Assembly: GCF_036321025.1 (NCBI RefSeq)
Contig: NZ_JAZAPB010000001.1
Coordinates: forward strand, 1,364,001-1,428,000
From: Alteraurantiacibacter hainanensis
GTDB lineage: Bacteria; Pseudomonadota; Alphaproteobacteria; Sphingomonadales; Sphingomonadaceae
Length of the DNA stretch: 64,000 bases
Direction of reading: 5' to 3'
Part shown: piece after piece, positions 1-8,059 of the stretch
Numbering within the stretch: position 1 is the stretch's first letter
How the letters are laid out: each line of letters opens with the position of its first letter
Position numbers and translations under genes: made by a program
Notes under the pieces: generated by a model
What the model saw: the letters and a program-made list of their open reading frames with translations, nothing else
What the model was told of the DNA's origin: nothing
Database searches by the model: none

Positions 1-1
1 C

Positions 2-1489
2 CTCGCTTCTCCCGCCTACGCCGACACGCTAAAGGAAGCGCTGACGCAGGCCTATTACGACAATCCCTCGCTGGAAGCGGCTCGCGCGCAGCAGCGCGCA
101 CTCGATGAGTCCGTGCCCATACAGCGCTCGCAGGGCCTGCCCTCTGTAAATTCCACTACTACCTACAACGAATTCCTGGTTCAGAACTCCACCAGCTTCA
201 TCGCGCCGCAGCGACAGCTGAATGCTGGTGTCGACCTGGCCGTACCGCTCTATCAGGGTGGCGCGGTGAAGTACGGCATTCGCGCTGCGGAAAACCGTGT
301 TGAAGCCGGCCGCGCCGATCTTCGCGGAACCGAGAGCTTCGTATTCACGCAGGTCGTGGCGGCCTACATGAACGTGATTCTCAATGAAGCGCTCGTCAGC
401 CTGTCTGCAAACAACGTAGACGTGCTTTCGATCAACCTCGAGGCGACCAGCGACCGATTCGAGATCGGTGACCTGACGCGCACCGATGTCGCCCAGTCGG
501 AAAGCCGGCTGGCGTTGGCGCGGAGCGATCTGCGCAGTGCCCAAGCCAATCTCGTATCGGCGCGCGAAGACTACATCGCCCTCGTTGGCGAAGCGCCAAC
601 TAACCTCGAGCCGCCTCCTCCGCTGCCAGGCCTCCCCGAAAGCCCCGAGGTCGCCGTGGACGTCGCTCTGGAGAACAATCCCGATTTGCTCGCCGCGCAG
701 GAGCGAGCCGTGGCTTCGGGCTACGATATAGAGGTTGCCGGTGCGGGGCGGCTACCAACCTTCAGCGCCTTCACCAATGGCGGCTACCAAAATTTCCTCG
801 GGACGCTGGGCGCGGTACCCGGCGCGACGGCAGACCAGACGGCCACCAGCGCGACTGCCGGCATCCGCATGACCCTGCCGCTGTTCCAGGGTGGCCGCGT
901 GGCCGCGCAGCAACGGCAAGCCACGGCGCAGGCGCAGGCCGCGCTTGAGCAGGTGATCGCGACCGAGCGTGACGTGATCGCGCAGGTTCGTGCGGCCTAT
1001 TCCAGCTGGCGGGCTGCCAATGCCATCATCGCCTCCAGCCAGGCTGCGGTGGACGCGGCGGCGCTCAGCCTGGAAGGGGTGAGGGCGGAGAACACCGTCG
1101 GCAATCGCACCGTGCTCGACATTCTCGACGCCCAGCAGGAACTGCTGCGAGCGCAGGTGCAGCTGGTGACGGCACGGCGCAACGCCTACGTCGCCGGCTT
1201 CTCGCTGCTGGCCGCTATGGGCAAGGCCGAGGCGCGCGACCTGGGCCTTGGCGATGAAGGCGTGCTTTACGATCCCATCGACAATTACGAGCGCGTGCGC
1301 GGCATCATCTGGGACTGGCAACGCGATCCCGAGCCGGTCGTCTCGAGCTCGCGCACCGTTGACATTCCCGCGCCCGACGGAGAAATTGAGGACGAAGAGC
1401 CGCTCGAGGAATTCGAGACCGAAATCATCGACTATTCCGACACGGCTCCTCCACCGCTCGACACACCGGTCAGCACACAGGGGGATTGA
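2..1489 (+). CDS. tolC: TolC-family outer membrane efflux protein (5' end cut by window edge)
   Basis: This is the outer-membrane channel of type I secretion or RND efflux systems, a trimer forming a barrel and a periplasmic tunnel. The frame is open from the first bases, so the true start lies outside the window. The first visible residues, LASPAYA followed by DTLKEAL, look like the end of a signal peptide and its cleavage site. About 495 residues are visible. Two repeats of the outer membrane efflux domain can be seen, each with a coiled-coil stretch; the VPLYQGG and LPLFQGG segments mark the equivalent points of the two repeats. The C-terminus is acidic and proline-rich. The stop TGA is directly followed by the ATG of popZ, so the two are probably co-transcribed. 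Confidence 0.93.
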   Translation, partial: LASPAYADTLKEALTQAYYDNPSLEAARAQQRALDESVPIQRSQGLPSVNSTTTYNEFLVQNSTSFIAPQRQLNAGVDLAVPLYQGGAVKYGIRAAENRVEAGRADLRGTESFVFTQVVAAYMNVILNEALVSLSANNVDVLSINLEATSDRFEIGDLTRTDVAQSESRLALARSDLRSAQANLVSAREDYIALVGEAPTNLEPPPPLPGLPESPEVAVDVALENNPDLLAAQERAVASGYDIEVAGAGRLPTFSAFTNGGYQNFLGTLGAVPGATADQTATSATAGIRMTLPLFQGGRVAAQQRQATAQAQAALEQVIATERDVIAQVRAAYSSWRAANAIIASSQAAVDAAALSLEGVRAENTVGNRTVLDILDAQQELLRAQVQLVTARRNAYVAGFSLLAAMGKAEARDLGLGDEGVLYDPIDNYERVRGIIWDWQRDPEPVVSSSRTVDIPAPDGEIEDEEPLEEFETEIIDYSDTAPPPLDTPVSTQGD

Positions 1490-1996
1490 ATGCGGCAGCA
1501 AGGCGAACCGTCGGTCGAAGAAATCCTCGACTCGATCAAGCGCGTCATAGCCCGCGATGCGGACGAGGCTGCAAAGGCCAGCGAAACACGCCGGCGCGAA
1601 GGCCTCGTTGCGCGACACGAGATGCCCGAGCCTGCCGGTGAAGAGGAGGCCGAAGACGTTCTCGACCTGGGCGTAGTCGGCTCTGCCCTGCACGAGGAGG
1701 ACGTCGAGGATGGCCTCACCGACAACGCCGACGAGCCGGAGACGCCGGACGAGGACGAGCGCCTGACCACAGATCGCGCCGCTGATGCCATGCGCCAGTC
1801 GCTGGCGGCCCTCGCCATGCTTTCCGATCCGCCCGCCAGGCCGCAGATCGTGCGCTCGGGCGAAACCTCGCTGGAAGGCATGGTGCGCGAGATGATGCGC
1901 CCGATGCTGGCGCAGTGGCTGGATGCGAACCTGCCCGACATCGTCGAGCGACTGGTCAAGGCCGAGATCGCCCGTATCGCCGGGAAGAAGCGCTGA
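1490..1996 (+). CDS. popZ: PopZ-type cell-pole organising protein (DUF2497)
   Basis: 168 residues. PopZ in Caulobacter forms a polar matrix that tethers the ParB-parS complex and recruits cell-cycle regulators. The layout matches the family. There is a short conserved N-terminal helix (EPSVEEILDSIKRVIARD, residues 6-23), a long acidic and proline-containing middle, and a conserved C-terminal helical oligomerisation segment at about residues 122-165, with MVREMMRPMLAQWLD followed by VERLVKAEIARI. The ATG abuts the tolC stop. The family call is strong. That this copy performs centromere anchoring is inferred from Caulobacter and from the parS sites about 14 kb away. Confidence 0.88.
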   Translation: MRQQGEPSVEEILDSIKRVIARDADEAAKASETRRREGLVARHEMPEPAGEEEAEDVLDLGVVGSALHEEDVEDGLTDNADEPETPDEDERLTTDRAADAMRQSLAALAMLSDPPARPQIVRSGETSLEGMVREMMRPMLAQWLDANLPDIVERLVKAEIARIAGKKR

Positions 1997-2370
1997 CCGA
2001 CACCGCTTCGCCAAAGACCGTTGCCAAGGCAGAGCGCGCCCTTGCAAAGATCGGGGGCGAATCGCTGGAACGGCACATCTTCATCTGCGCCATGTCCGAA
2101 AAAGGCAAATGCTGCCGCCGCGAGACGGGCGAGCAATCCTGGAAATACCTCAAGAAGCGCCTGAAGGAACTTGGCCTGGCCGGACAAGGCGGCGTGCAGC
2201 GCACCAAGGCCGATTGTCTCCAGGTCTGCGAGGCAGGGCCGGTGGCCGTCGTCTGGCCCGAGGGCGTGTGGTATCACTCATGCACGCCGGACGTGCTCGA
2301 ACGGATCATCCAGGAACATCTTGTGGGCGGCACGCCGGTGGAAGACTATCGGCTCCACCCCGGCGGCTGA
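1993..2370 (+). CDS. (2Fe-2S) ferredoxin domain protein (thioredoxin-like)
   Basis: A thioredoxin-like [2Fe-2S] ferredoxin of a family common in alphaproteobacteria with no firmly assigned partner. Cluster cysteines are visible in IFICAMSEKGKCC and TKADCLQVCEAGP (Cys32, 40/41, 75 and 79, counting from the start chosen here). The C-terminal part, with WYHSC and VLERIIQEHL, is typical. The frame has no ATG, GTG or TTG between 1915 and the conserved domain. ATG 1915 would overlap popZ by 82 bases and add a family-unlike arginine-rich leader. CTG at 1993 overlaps the popZ stop as CTGA and follows a GGGAAG purine run, so I prefer CTG. The function is certain only at family level. Confidence 0.85.
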   Translation: MTDTASPKTVAKAERALAKIGGESLERHIFICAMSEKGKCCRRETGEQSWKYLKKRLKELGLAGQGGVQRTKADCLQVCEAGPVAVVWPEGVWYHSCTPDVLERIIQEHLVGGTPVEDYRLHPGG

Positions 2371-2374
2371 AGGT

Positions 2375-2713
2375 TCAGACCTCGTCCTTCCAGCCGATCG
2401 TTCGCCGATCCTTTCGCGGCTTGCCGGGATCGAGATCGTTGAGATTGTGCTCGACAGCGTCGTCGTGCCCCGTCCCGCTGGACAGGAATACCAGGCCCAT
2501 CAACGCGCTCATCAACAGCATCGAGAAACCGATGCCCAGCGCGGTAGCAATGAAGAAGTGCGGCGATACGTCGTCCACCTGCCGGTAGATGACGGCCATG
2601 GCGATGATCACGGTGGCAAGGGTGATGCCCATCATCAATCGCATGAGGCGGCGATATCGCGCCCAGGCGAAAGCGGCGTTCTTCGGATCGTCGAGCGGGG
2701 AATTTCTGGCCAT
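2375..2713 (-). CDS. Small membrane protein of unknown function
   Basis: 112 residues. I do not recognise a named family. Residues 25-45 (MRLMMGITLATVIIAMAVIY) and 54-77 (FFIATALGIGFSMLLMSALMGLVF) are two clear transmembrane helices. The charged N-terminus contains PLDDPKNAAFAWARYR, and a soluble tail of about 35 residues is rich in Asp, Lys and Arg. It is convergent with the ferredoxin gene, with only 4 bases between the stops, and divergent from the CBS gene. ATG 2713 was chosen because the next upstream ATG codons add only a few residues. Probably a small inner-membrane protein; role unknown. Confidence 0.7.
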   Translation of the reverse strand: MARNSPLDDPKNAAFAWARYRRLMRLMMGITLATVIIAMAVIYRQVDDVSPHFFIATALGIGFSMLLMSALMGLVFLSSGTGHDDAVEHNLNDLDPGKPRKDRRTIGWKDEV

Positions 2714-2851
2714 CCCAGCCCACATGGCCATCATGGCGCCCGATGGCAACGGGTCCAAAGGCCGGATTTGCCGGGACTCGGTCTCTCGTGGCACAATCAC
2801 GGCAGGCTCCGGTGAAGAGCGCCCGCAGAAGGCATGGCAAGGAGAGTGCGA

Positions 2852-3280
2852 ATGTCCATTTCCAAGATCGTCGCGAATCGCGACCACACCATCGTTTCGT
2901 GCACGCCGCAGGACACAGTGCAGGTCGCGGCGTCGCTGCTGGCAGACAAACGCATCGGGGCCCTGCCGGTGCTCGACGGCGGGGGCATCGCGGGAATCTT
3001 TTCGGAGCGCGACCTTCTCTACTGCATTGCCCGCGATGGCGCCGCCGTGCTGCCGCGTCCGGTGGGCGAAGTGATGACCTCTCCTGCCATCACCATCGAC
3101 CTCGATACCGATGCGCTGAAGGCCCTTTCGCTGATGACGCGCCGTCGCATCCGCCACCTGCCGGTGATGGACGGCGAGAAGATGGTGGGCTTCGTTTCCA
3201 TCGGCGACCTCGTGAAATATCGCATGGAGCGGATCGAGGAGGAGGCGGAGCAAATGCGCGACTACATCACGCACGCTTGA
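2852..3280 (+). CDS. CBS domain protein
   Basis: 142 residues forming a tandem pair of CBS domains (about residues 8-60 and 73-130), the module that binds adenosyl ligands such as AMP, ATP or NAD. The repeats show the typical LLADKRIGALPVLD / FSERDLL and MTRRRIRHLPVMD / VSIGDLV segments. There is no attached enzyme or transporter domain, so it is a stand-alone regulator of the type often annotated as an inosine-5-monophosphate dehydrogenase-like CBS protein. ATG 2852 has AGGAG seven bases upstream, a better fit than ATG 2834. The target is unknown. Confidence 0.9.
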   Translation: MSISKIVANRDHTIVSCTPQDTVQVAASLLADKRIGALPVLDGGGIAGIFSERDLLYCIARDGAAVLPRPVGEVMTSPAITIDLDTDALKALSLMTRRRIRHLPVMDGEKMVGFVSIGDLVKYRMERIEEEAEQMRDYITHA

Positions 3281-3312
3281 GAGCGAGGCCGCGCATCCCT
3301 ACATTGCGAGGT

Positions 3313-3642
3313 ATGACCAGCTCGCTCACACTCACGCCGGCCGCCGCATCGCGCGTGGACCTGATCGCGAAGAAGCAAGGCAAGCCCGCGATCCTGCGAC
3401 TTTCCGTTGAAGGCGGCGGTTGCTCCGGCTTCCAGTACAAGTTCGACCTGGACGAGGCGGCGGAGGACGATGACGTCGTGAGCGAAACCGGCGGCGTGAT
3501 GCTGGTGGTCGATCCCGTCAGCCTGGATCTGGTCACCGGCAGCGTCGTCGATTACGTCGAATCGCTGGGTGGAGCGGCCTTCCGCGTGGAAAATCCCAAC
3601 GCGGCGGCAGGTTGCGGTTGCGGTTCCAGCTTCGGCATCTAG
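3313..3642 (+). CDS. A-type iron-sulfur cluster carrier (HesB/IscA/ErpA family)
   Basis: 109 residues, the normal length for A-type carriers that pass [2Fe-2S] or [4Fe-4S] clusters to apo-proteins. The three conserved cysteines are present: Cys37 in EGGGCSGFQY, and Cys101 and Cys103 in the C-terminal AAGCGCGSSF. In gene order it sits between a CBS gene and xthA, 32 bases after the former and 10 before the latter. It is probably the ErpA-like housekeeping carrier, but nothing in this locus separates ErpA from IscA or SufA, so no symbol is given. Confidence 0.92.
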   Translation: MTSSLTLTPAAASRVDLIAKKQGKPAILRLSVEGGGCSGFQYKFDLDEAAEDDDVVSETGGVMLVVDPVSLDLVTGSVVDYVESLGGAAFRVENPNAAAGCGCGSSFGI

Positions 3643-3652
3643 GGTCTCGGCG

Positions 3653-4423
3653 ATGAAGATCGCCAGTTTCAACATCAACGGCATAAAGGCGCGCCTGCCG
3701 CGCCTGAAGGAATGGCTGGAAGAAACCCGCCCGAAGGTCGCCTGCCTGCAGGAGATCAAGAGCCAGGACGAGAATTTCCCGGCCGACGAGTTCGAGGACA
3801 TCGGCTATCAGGCGATCTGGCACGGGCAGAAAAGCTTCAACGGCGTCGCCATCCTAGTCGATGGAGAGGCGCCGAAGGAAATGCAGCGCGGCCTGCCGGG
3901 CGACGATACCGACGATCAGGCGCGCTACCTCGAAGCCGAGGTGGACGGGGTACGGATCTGCAATCTCTACCTTCCCAACGGCAATCCGCAGCCGGGGCCC
4001 AAGTTCGATTACAAGCTGGCATGGATGAAGCGCCTGCGCGCCCGCATGGCGGAACTGGCACTGCTGGAACGCCCCACGGTCGTTCTGGGCGATTTCAACG
4101 TCATTCCCGAAGACAAGGACGTGTGGTCCGTAAAGGCCATGGCCAACGACGCGTTGATGCAGCCCGAATCGCGAGACGCCTATTTCCGCCTGCTTGGCGA
4201 TGGCTGGACCGACGCCATCGATACGCTGAACCCGCGCGGCGGCGTGTGGACCTTCTGGGACTACCAGGCCGGTGCCTGGCAGCGCGACCACGGCTTTCGC
4301 ATCGACCACATCCTGCTGTCACCCGAAGCGGCCGACAGGCTGGTTGCCGCCGGCGTCGACAAGGAACATCGCGGCCGCGAAAAGGCCAGCGACCACGCCC
4401 CGGTCTGGGTGGAACTGAAGTAG
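3653..4423 (+). CDS. xthA: Exodeoxyribonuclease III
   Basis: 256 residues, a complete endonuclease/exonuclease/phosphatase-fold enzyme acting as AP endonuclease and 3'-5' exonuclease in base-excision repair. Visible catalytic elements are FNINGIKARL at the N-terminus, the metal-binding Glu34 in CLQEIKS, VVLGDFNVIPEDKDV, RIDHILLS, and the terminal ASDHAPVWVEL. The start is set by the universally N-terminal MKIASFNING. The TAG stop forms the first bases of a strong hairpin shared with the convergent sleB-like gene. Confidence 0.95.
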   Translation: MKIASFNINGIKARLPRLKEWLEETRPKVACLQEIKSQDENFPADEFEDIGYQAIWHGQKSFNGVAILVDGEAPKEMQRGLPGDDTDDQARYLEAEVDGVRICNLYLPNGNPQPGPKFDYKLAWMKRLRARMAELALLERPTVVLGDFNVIPEDKDVWSVKAMANDALMQPESRDAYFRLLGDGWTDAIDTLNPRGGVWTFWDYQAGAWQRDHGFRIDHILLSPEAADRLVAAGVDKEHRGREKASDHAPVWVELK

Positions 4424-4453
4424 GTAGTCCCCCCTCACGGAGGCGACTACCTA
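4421..4453. terminator. Bidirectional hairpin between xthA and the SleB-type gene
   Basis: Perfect nine-base arms, TAGGTAGTC at 4421-4429 and GACTACCTA at 4445-4453, with an inner CCTC/GAGG pairing around the loop. It lies exactly between two convergent genes. There is no strong T-run on either side, so it may work with Rho or mainly as an mRNA 3' end. Confidence 0.65.
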
Positions 4454-4457
4454 CCGA

Positions 4458-5123
4458 TTACCGATAGAAGATGTGGTTCTCGATGGTTGCGCGGGTCGTC
4501 ATGCGGCCCGCCCAGCGGGGACGGATGTGCGTGGCATGGAAATACAGCGCATCGCCGACCGGGCTTTCCCACATGTCCCTGTGCGCGATGCGGGCGATGG
4601 CCTTGGCCTTCTTCCAGGAGGCCGAACCCTTGTTCGGCGCGGGGATACGTCCACCGCGCACGAAGGAGAACTGCGCACGCTGTGTCACGACCGAGCAATA
4701 GTCGTCCGGGAAGGTGTTGCTCTCCGCACGGTTGATCACCACGCGCGCCACGGCCAACTGGCCGGCAAGAGGCTCGCCGCGGGCTTCGAAGTAGACGGCC
4801 TGGGCCAGGCACATCATGTCGCGCGACATCTCGCCGCTCGTATCGATGCTGTGAACGAGTTCGTACAGGGATGCCGCGTCCGTCGTCGAAGCGACGGACT
4901 GTTCCGGCTCTTCAGGAAGCTCCTGCACCACTTCGTTCATCACGAAGCGAACGGCCGGCTGCTCATCAGCCTGGGAGTCCTGCGCCTGAATCTCGACCGT
5001 TTCGAGCATATCCTGCTCCGCCTGGTCCTGGGCGACGGCTCCGCTACCTGCGGCGCCGAAACTGGTTGCAATCAAGGTTACCGCCAGGGCGATTGCCCCG
5101 ACTGGCTTGCTGACAAATTTCAT
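4458..5123 (-). CDS. Cell wall hydrolase, SleB / Hydrolase_2 family, secreted
   Basis: 221 residues. N-terminal signal peptide (MKFVSKPVGAIALAVTLIATS, probable cleavage near VAQ-DQA at about residue 31), then about 65 acidic low-complexity residues, then a Hydrolase_2 (SleB) domain from about residue 100. The domain has the family hallmarks MMCLAQAVYFEARGE (with the likely catalytic Glu), VARVVINR and FSFVRGG. The family cleaves peptidoglycan as a lytic transglycosylase-like enzyme. In non-sporulating alphaproteobacteria these are periplasmic wall-remodelling enzymes. Single-gene unit; convergent with xthA. Confidence 0.9.
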   Translation of the reverse strand: MKFVSKPVGAIALAVTLIATSFGAAGSGAVAQDQAEQDMLETVEIQAQDSQADEQPAVRFVMNEVVQELPEEPEQSVASTTDAASLYELVHSIDTSGEMSRDMMCLAQAVYFEARGEPLAGQLAVARVVINRAESNTFPDDYCSVVTQRAQFSFVRGGRIPAPNKGSASWKKAKAIARIAHRDMWESPVGDALYFHATHIRPRWAGRMTTRATIENHIFYR

Positions 5124-5326
5124 CGATCCCGTAACTCACGGCGGTGAGAGACACGTACAGGCCTGCGGACGCGGTATTGCTAAACCGTCTGTCACCCGCG
5201 TTCCGTCCCTAACGGACCTGCCGGTCGTCTCCCCGTCTGCGCGCTGAAAACCATCGCCGGATTGCGATGCCAATCAACACACGCTGTCGGAAAGTCGCCG
5301 GGCAGATAGCCCCGATGGTTTCTATG

Positions 5327-5668
5327 TCAACTATCGGCAGGTTCGATTCCGATGAACCGTTCGGCATTTTCGATATCCAGCTCGATAACCCAGAGATCGG
5401 CATCCTGGGCACCACGCCGCTGGCAATACTCGTTGAAATCGGCAGGACTATCAGGGTCTTGGACCTTGGTGAGCGTCCATTTTCGCTGCCCGTCTAGCTG
5501 CGGCATCCGTTCGTAGGCGCGGGCCGGAGTGGCCCGATTGCAACACACTACCAGCAAGGTTCCTGCCGTTCGTTCACCCTTTGAGATAACCATGCCGAAG
5601 CCGCCTTGGCCTTCCACCGCGCGGATCAGGCCACCGACTTCGAGGTGTGCTGGAATACGATCGTCCAT
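5327..5668 (-). CDS. DUF1491 family protein
   Basis: 113 residues, belonging to the small alphaproteobacterial DUF1491 family, of unknown function. Characteristic segments are RIPAHLEVGGLIR at the N-terminus, VISKGERTAGTLLV, and DLWVIELDIENAERFI near the C-terminus. ATG 5668 overlaps the TGA of the upstream thioesterase gene by one base (TGATG), which implies translational coupling; a GTG one codon earlier is also possible. It is the last gene of the hpf-ptsN-thioesterase set. Confidence 0.85.
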   Translation of the reverse strand: MDDRIPAHLEVGGLIRAVEGQGGFGMVISKGERTAGTLLVVCCNRATPARAYERMPQLDGQRKWTLTKVQDPDSPADFNEYCQRRGAQDADLWVIELDIENAERFIGIEPADS

Positions 5669-6171
5669 CACGGCAATCGCGCCGGCAGGCGATAGCCATC
5701 GAGACCGGACAGCGCGATGTGCGATCGCATGAAGGTGCCCGTGCCGCGGCCGATTTCGTCGCCTTCCTCGTCCATCAGGTGCGCTTCTGCGATGAAGACC
5801 CGGCGCTTGCCGCTGATCCAGCGCCCCTCCGCCGTCACGCGGCCCTTTTTCAGCGGCTTGGTGAAGTGCAGGTTGAACCCAGTGGTCAAAAGAAAACGGT
5901 CGGAAACCAACGAGTTGGCGGCATAGAACGCGGCATCGTCCAGCATCTTGAAGTACAGGGTGCCATGCGTCGCCCCGGCGGCGTGGAAATAGCGCTCGCT
6001 GGCGGTGAAGCTGATACGCGCGTGCCCTGCCTCGACGATCTCCAGCCGGGATTCGAACAGCGAGTTGACGGGAGCAGCTGCGTAGAGACTTTCCAGGGCC
6101 CGAAAGTGCGCCTCCTGGCCTGCACCGTCTGCAGATCGGGCCGAATCAGGCGGCGTCACGATCCGTCGCAT
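5668..6171 (-). CDS. PaaI-type hotdog-fold thioesterase
   Basis: 167 residues. A single hotdog domain, with the family's glycine- and aspartate-containing helix region seen in YFHAAGATHGTLYFKMLDDA and the strand segments FNLHFTKPLKKGRVTAEGRW and VFIAEAHLMDEEG. Such enzymes hydrolyse acyl-CoA thioesters; the substrate cannot be read from the sequence. The start region overlaps the 3' end of ptsN by 26 bases and the stop overlaps DUF1491, so it is within an operon. Confidence 0.86.
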   Translation of the reverse strand: MRRIVTPPDSARSADGAGQEAHFRALESLYAAAPVNSLFESRLEIVEAGHARISFTASERYFHAAGATHGTLYFKMLDDAAFYAANSLVSDRFLLTTGFNLHFTKPLKKGRVTAEGRWISGKRRVFIAEAHLMDEEGDEIGRGTGTFMRSHIALSGLDGYRLPARLP

Positions 6172-6607
6172 TGGTCAGGACGCTGTAGAGCGCCTCCGCA
6201 TCGGGCGCATCGCACAGCGCATCGTGGACGCGCTCTTCCCGCACCAGGCGCGAAATGGCGGCCAGGGCGTGCAGGTGCGTGGCGCCGCTGTTGGCGGGCG
6301 AGAGCAGACCGAACACGAGATCCACGGGCAGTCCGTCGGCAGCCGAGAACTCCACCGGGCGATTCAGCTTCATCAGCGCGGCCACCGGGCGCTTCAGCTT
6401 TGGCATCCGTGCGTGCGGGATGGCGACACCCCTACCGAAACCGGTGCTGCCCAGCTTCTCGCGCTCTTCCAGATGCTCCAGCACCTGCGCGGCATCAAGC
6501 CCGTAGGCTCCGGCAAAGAGCTCGCTCAGACGGCGCAGGATATCGTCCTTGCCATCGGCCTGCGTAATGCACGCTGACTCGGGCTTCATCGCGAAAATCG
6601 AATTCAT
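6146..6607 (-). CDS. ptsN: PTS EIIA-Ntr type regulator
   Basis: 153 residues, a fructose/mannitol-type EIIA domain of the nitrogen-related phosphotransferase system. The phosphorylated histidine is His65 in GVAIPHARMP. Family segments also visible are LGSTGFGRG and the LHALAAISRLVRE helix. It relays phosphate from EI-Ntr/NPr and regulates potassium, nitrogen or polymer metabolism rather than transporting sugar. ATG 6607 has AGGA five bases upstream. hpf lies directly upstream, the usual pairing, but rpoN, the other common partner, is not next to it here. Confidence 0.92.
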   Translation of the reverse strand: MNSIFAMKPESACITQADGKDDILRRLSELFAGAYGLDAAQVLEHLEEREKLGSTGFGRGVAIPHARMPKLKRPVAALMKLNRPVEFSAADGLPVDLVFGLLSPANSGATHLHALAAISRLVREERVHDALCDAPDAEALYSVLTNATDRDAA

Positions 6608-6724
6608 CGTTCCTGAAAACTCGTCCAATGCTGCCGGCCCCTGGCGCGCCCGCAAGGCACGCCAGCCGTTCAAACACCCCTTCCCCGATTTGGACCGCCG
6701 TTACAGCTCAGCGGCCGTGGACGA

Positions 6725-7294
6725 TCATGACGGTTCGACCCATCCGATCGATCCGTCTTCGCGGCGATACACCATATTATGGCGCCCAGTTCCAGCATTT
6801 TTGAAGAACAGCGCCGTGGTGTGGCGCAGATCGAGCAGCATCACGGCGTCCGAAACGCTCACTTCCGGCACGTCGATTCGCGTCTCCGCGATGATGGGAG
6901 GTGATTCCTCGCTCGCTTCTTCCTCGGTGGCGGGCTCCTCGGAGGCGAAGATCGTGTAGGCGGCCTCTTCCTCCTTCGCGGCATGGGCAGCCTGCTCGTG
7001 CCGGTCCTTCAGCCGCCGCTTGTAGCGGCGCAGCTGCTTCTCGATCTTTTCCGCGGCCTGGTCGAAAGCCTGGTGCGCGTCCTGCGCCTGGCCGTGGCTC
7101 TTGAGAATGAGACCGTGATTCACGTGAAGGACGATGTCGGCGGCAAATCCGCTGGCCGGCGCCTTGCCGAACGTGACCGTGGACGAAAGTGCGCGGCTGA
7201 AATGCTTGTCGACAATGGTTTCCAGCCGGTCAGAGGCATGTTCCTGCAGGGCGGTGCCTGTGTCGACTTGATGTCCCGACACGCGAATATCCAT
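6725..7294 (-). CDS. hpf: Ribosome hibernation-promoting factor, long form
   Basis: 189 residues. The N-terminal ribosome-binding domain (about 1-105) ends in the KIEKQLRRYKRRLKDRH helix. A Glu-rich linker follows, and then the C-terminal dimerisation domain (about 130-189) with VMLLDLRHTTALFFKN and YRREDGSIGWVEP. Having both domains makes it a long-form HPF, the type that joins two 70S ribosomes into inactive 100S dimers in stationary phase. It is the first gene of the set with ptsN, thioesterase and DUF1491; the gap of about 115 bases before ptsN leaves room for an internal promoter. Confidence 0.93.
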   Translation of the reverse strand: MDIRVSGHQVDTGTALQEHASDRLETIVDKHFSRALSSTVTFGKAPASGFAADIVLHVNHGLILKSHGQAQDAHQAFDQAAEKIEKQLRRYKRRLKDRHEQAAHAAKEEEAAYTIFASEEPATEEEASEESPPIIAETRIDVPEVSVSDAVMLLDLRHTTALFFKNAGTGRHNMVYRREDGSIGWVEPS

Positions 7295-7348
7295 GGGGCT
7301 AAGCTCCTTTTATAATTCTTCGCTCCAACCCCATGTGGGACGTTACCC

Positions 7349-8035
7349 TCACGAGGTCCAGAGCGGAGAATCCAACGTTTCCAGAAAGGCTTTGTGCCGA
7401 GCCAATTCCTGCGCGCTGGCCGCATGGGGGCGGGGTGCGCGGTAATCGCCTGTTTTCGGGACGAAACGCGTCGGAGTGGAGCTTCCCTGGCCGCTATTGT
7501 CGACCGCCAGCTGCAGACCGATCTGCCTCCCGCCGGTTAATTCGACATAGACCTGCGCCAGCAATTCCGCGTCGAGAAGCGCGCCGTGAAGCGTGCGGTG
7601 GCTGCGATCCACTCCGTAGCGGGAGCACAGCGCGTCGAGCGAGTGCTTGGCCCCCGGGTGTCTCCGCCGCGCCAGCACCAGCGTATCGACCATGCGGTCA
7701 TCGCCGATGCACGCCTGGCCGCACAGGCCCAGCTCGAAGTTGAGGAAACCGAAGTCGAACTGCGCATTATGCGCCACCAGGGGATCCTCGCCGATGAATT
7801 CGAGCAGCGCCTGCACCTTCTCGGCAAACCGCGGCTTGTCGGAAAGGAAAGTGGCGGACAGTCCGTGAACCCTCTCGGCCTCGAGCGGCATGTCGCGATC
7901 GGGATTGAAGTACTCGTGGAACGTGCGTCCGGTCGCCACGCGGTTGACCATCTCGATGCAGCCGATTTCCACCATGCGATCGCCGGTATTGGGGTCGAGG
8001 CCCGTGGTCTCTGTATCGAAGATGATCTCGCGCAT
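7349..8035 (-). CDS. dnaQ: DNA polymerase III epsilon subunit (proofreading exonuclease)
   Basis: 228 residues from ATG 8035; a TTG two codons earlier is a weaker option. The 3'-5' exonuclease that proofreads for the replicative polymerase. The DEDDh motifs are in order: FDTETTGLD at the N-terminus (metal-binding Asp and Glu), HNAQFDFGFLNFEL in the middle, and HRTLHGALLDAELLAQVY with the catalytic His and last Asp. Neighbours coaE, aroE, maf and ppsR follow the usual alphaproteobacterial origin-side order. Confidence 0.94.
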   Translation of the reverse strand: MREIIFDTETTGLDPNTGDRMVEIGCIEMVNRVATGRTFHEYFNPDRDMPLEAERVHGLSATFLSDKPRFAEKVQALLEFIGEDPLVAHNAQFDFGFLNFELGLCGQACIGDDRMVDTLVLARRRHPGAKHSLDALCSRYGVDRSHRTLHGALLDAELLAQVYVELTGGRQIGLQLAVDNSGQGSSTPTRFVPKTGDYRAPRPHAASAQELARHKAFLETLDSPLWTS

Positions 8036-8059
8036 GGACAATCTATCGCGCGGACTGGG

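Noticed and set aside
7114..7131. parS-like TTCACGTGAA in hpf
   Set aside because: The core palindrome is present, but three outer positions differ from the consensus, and it is isolated from the cluster, so ParB binding is doubtful.
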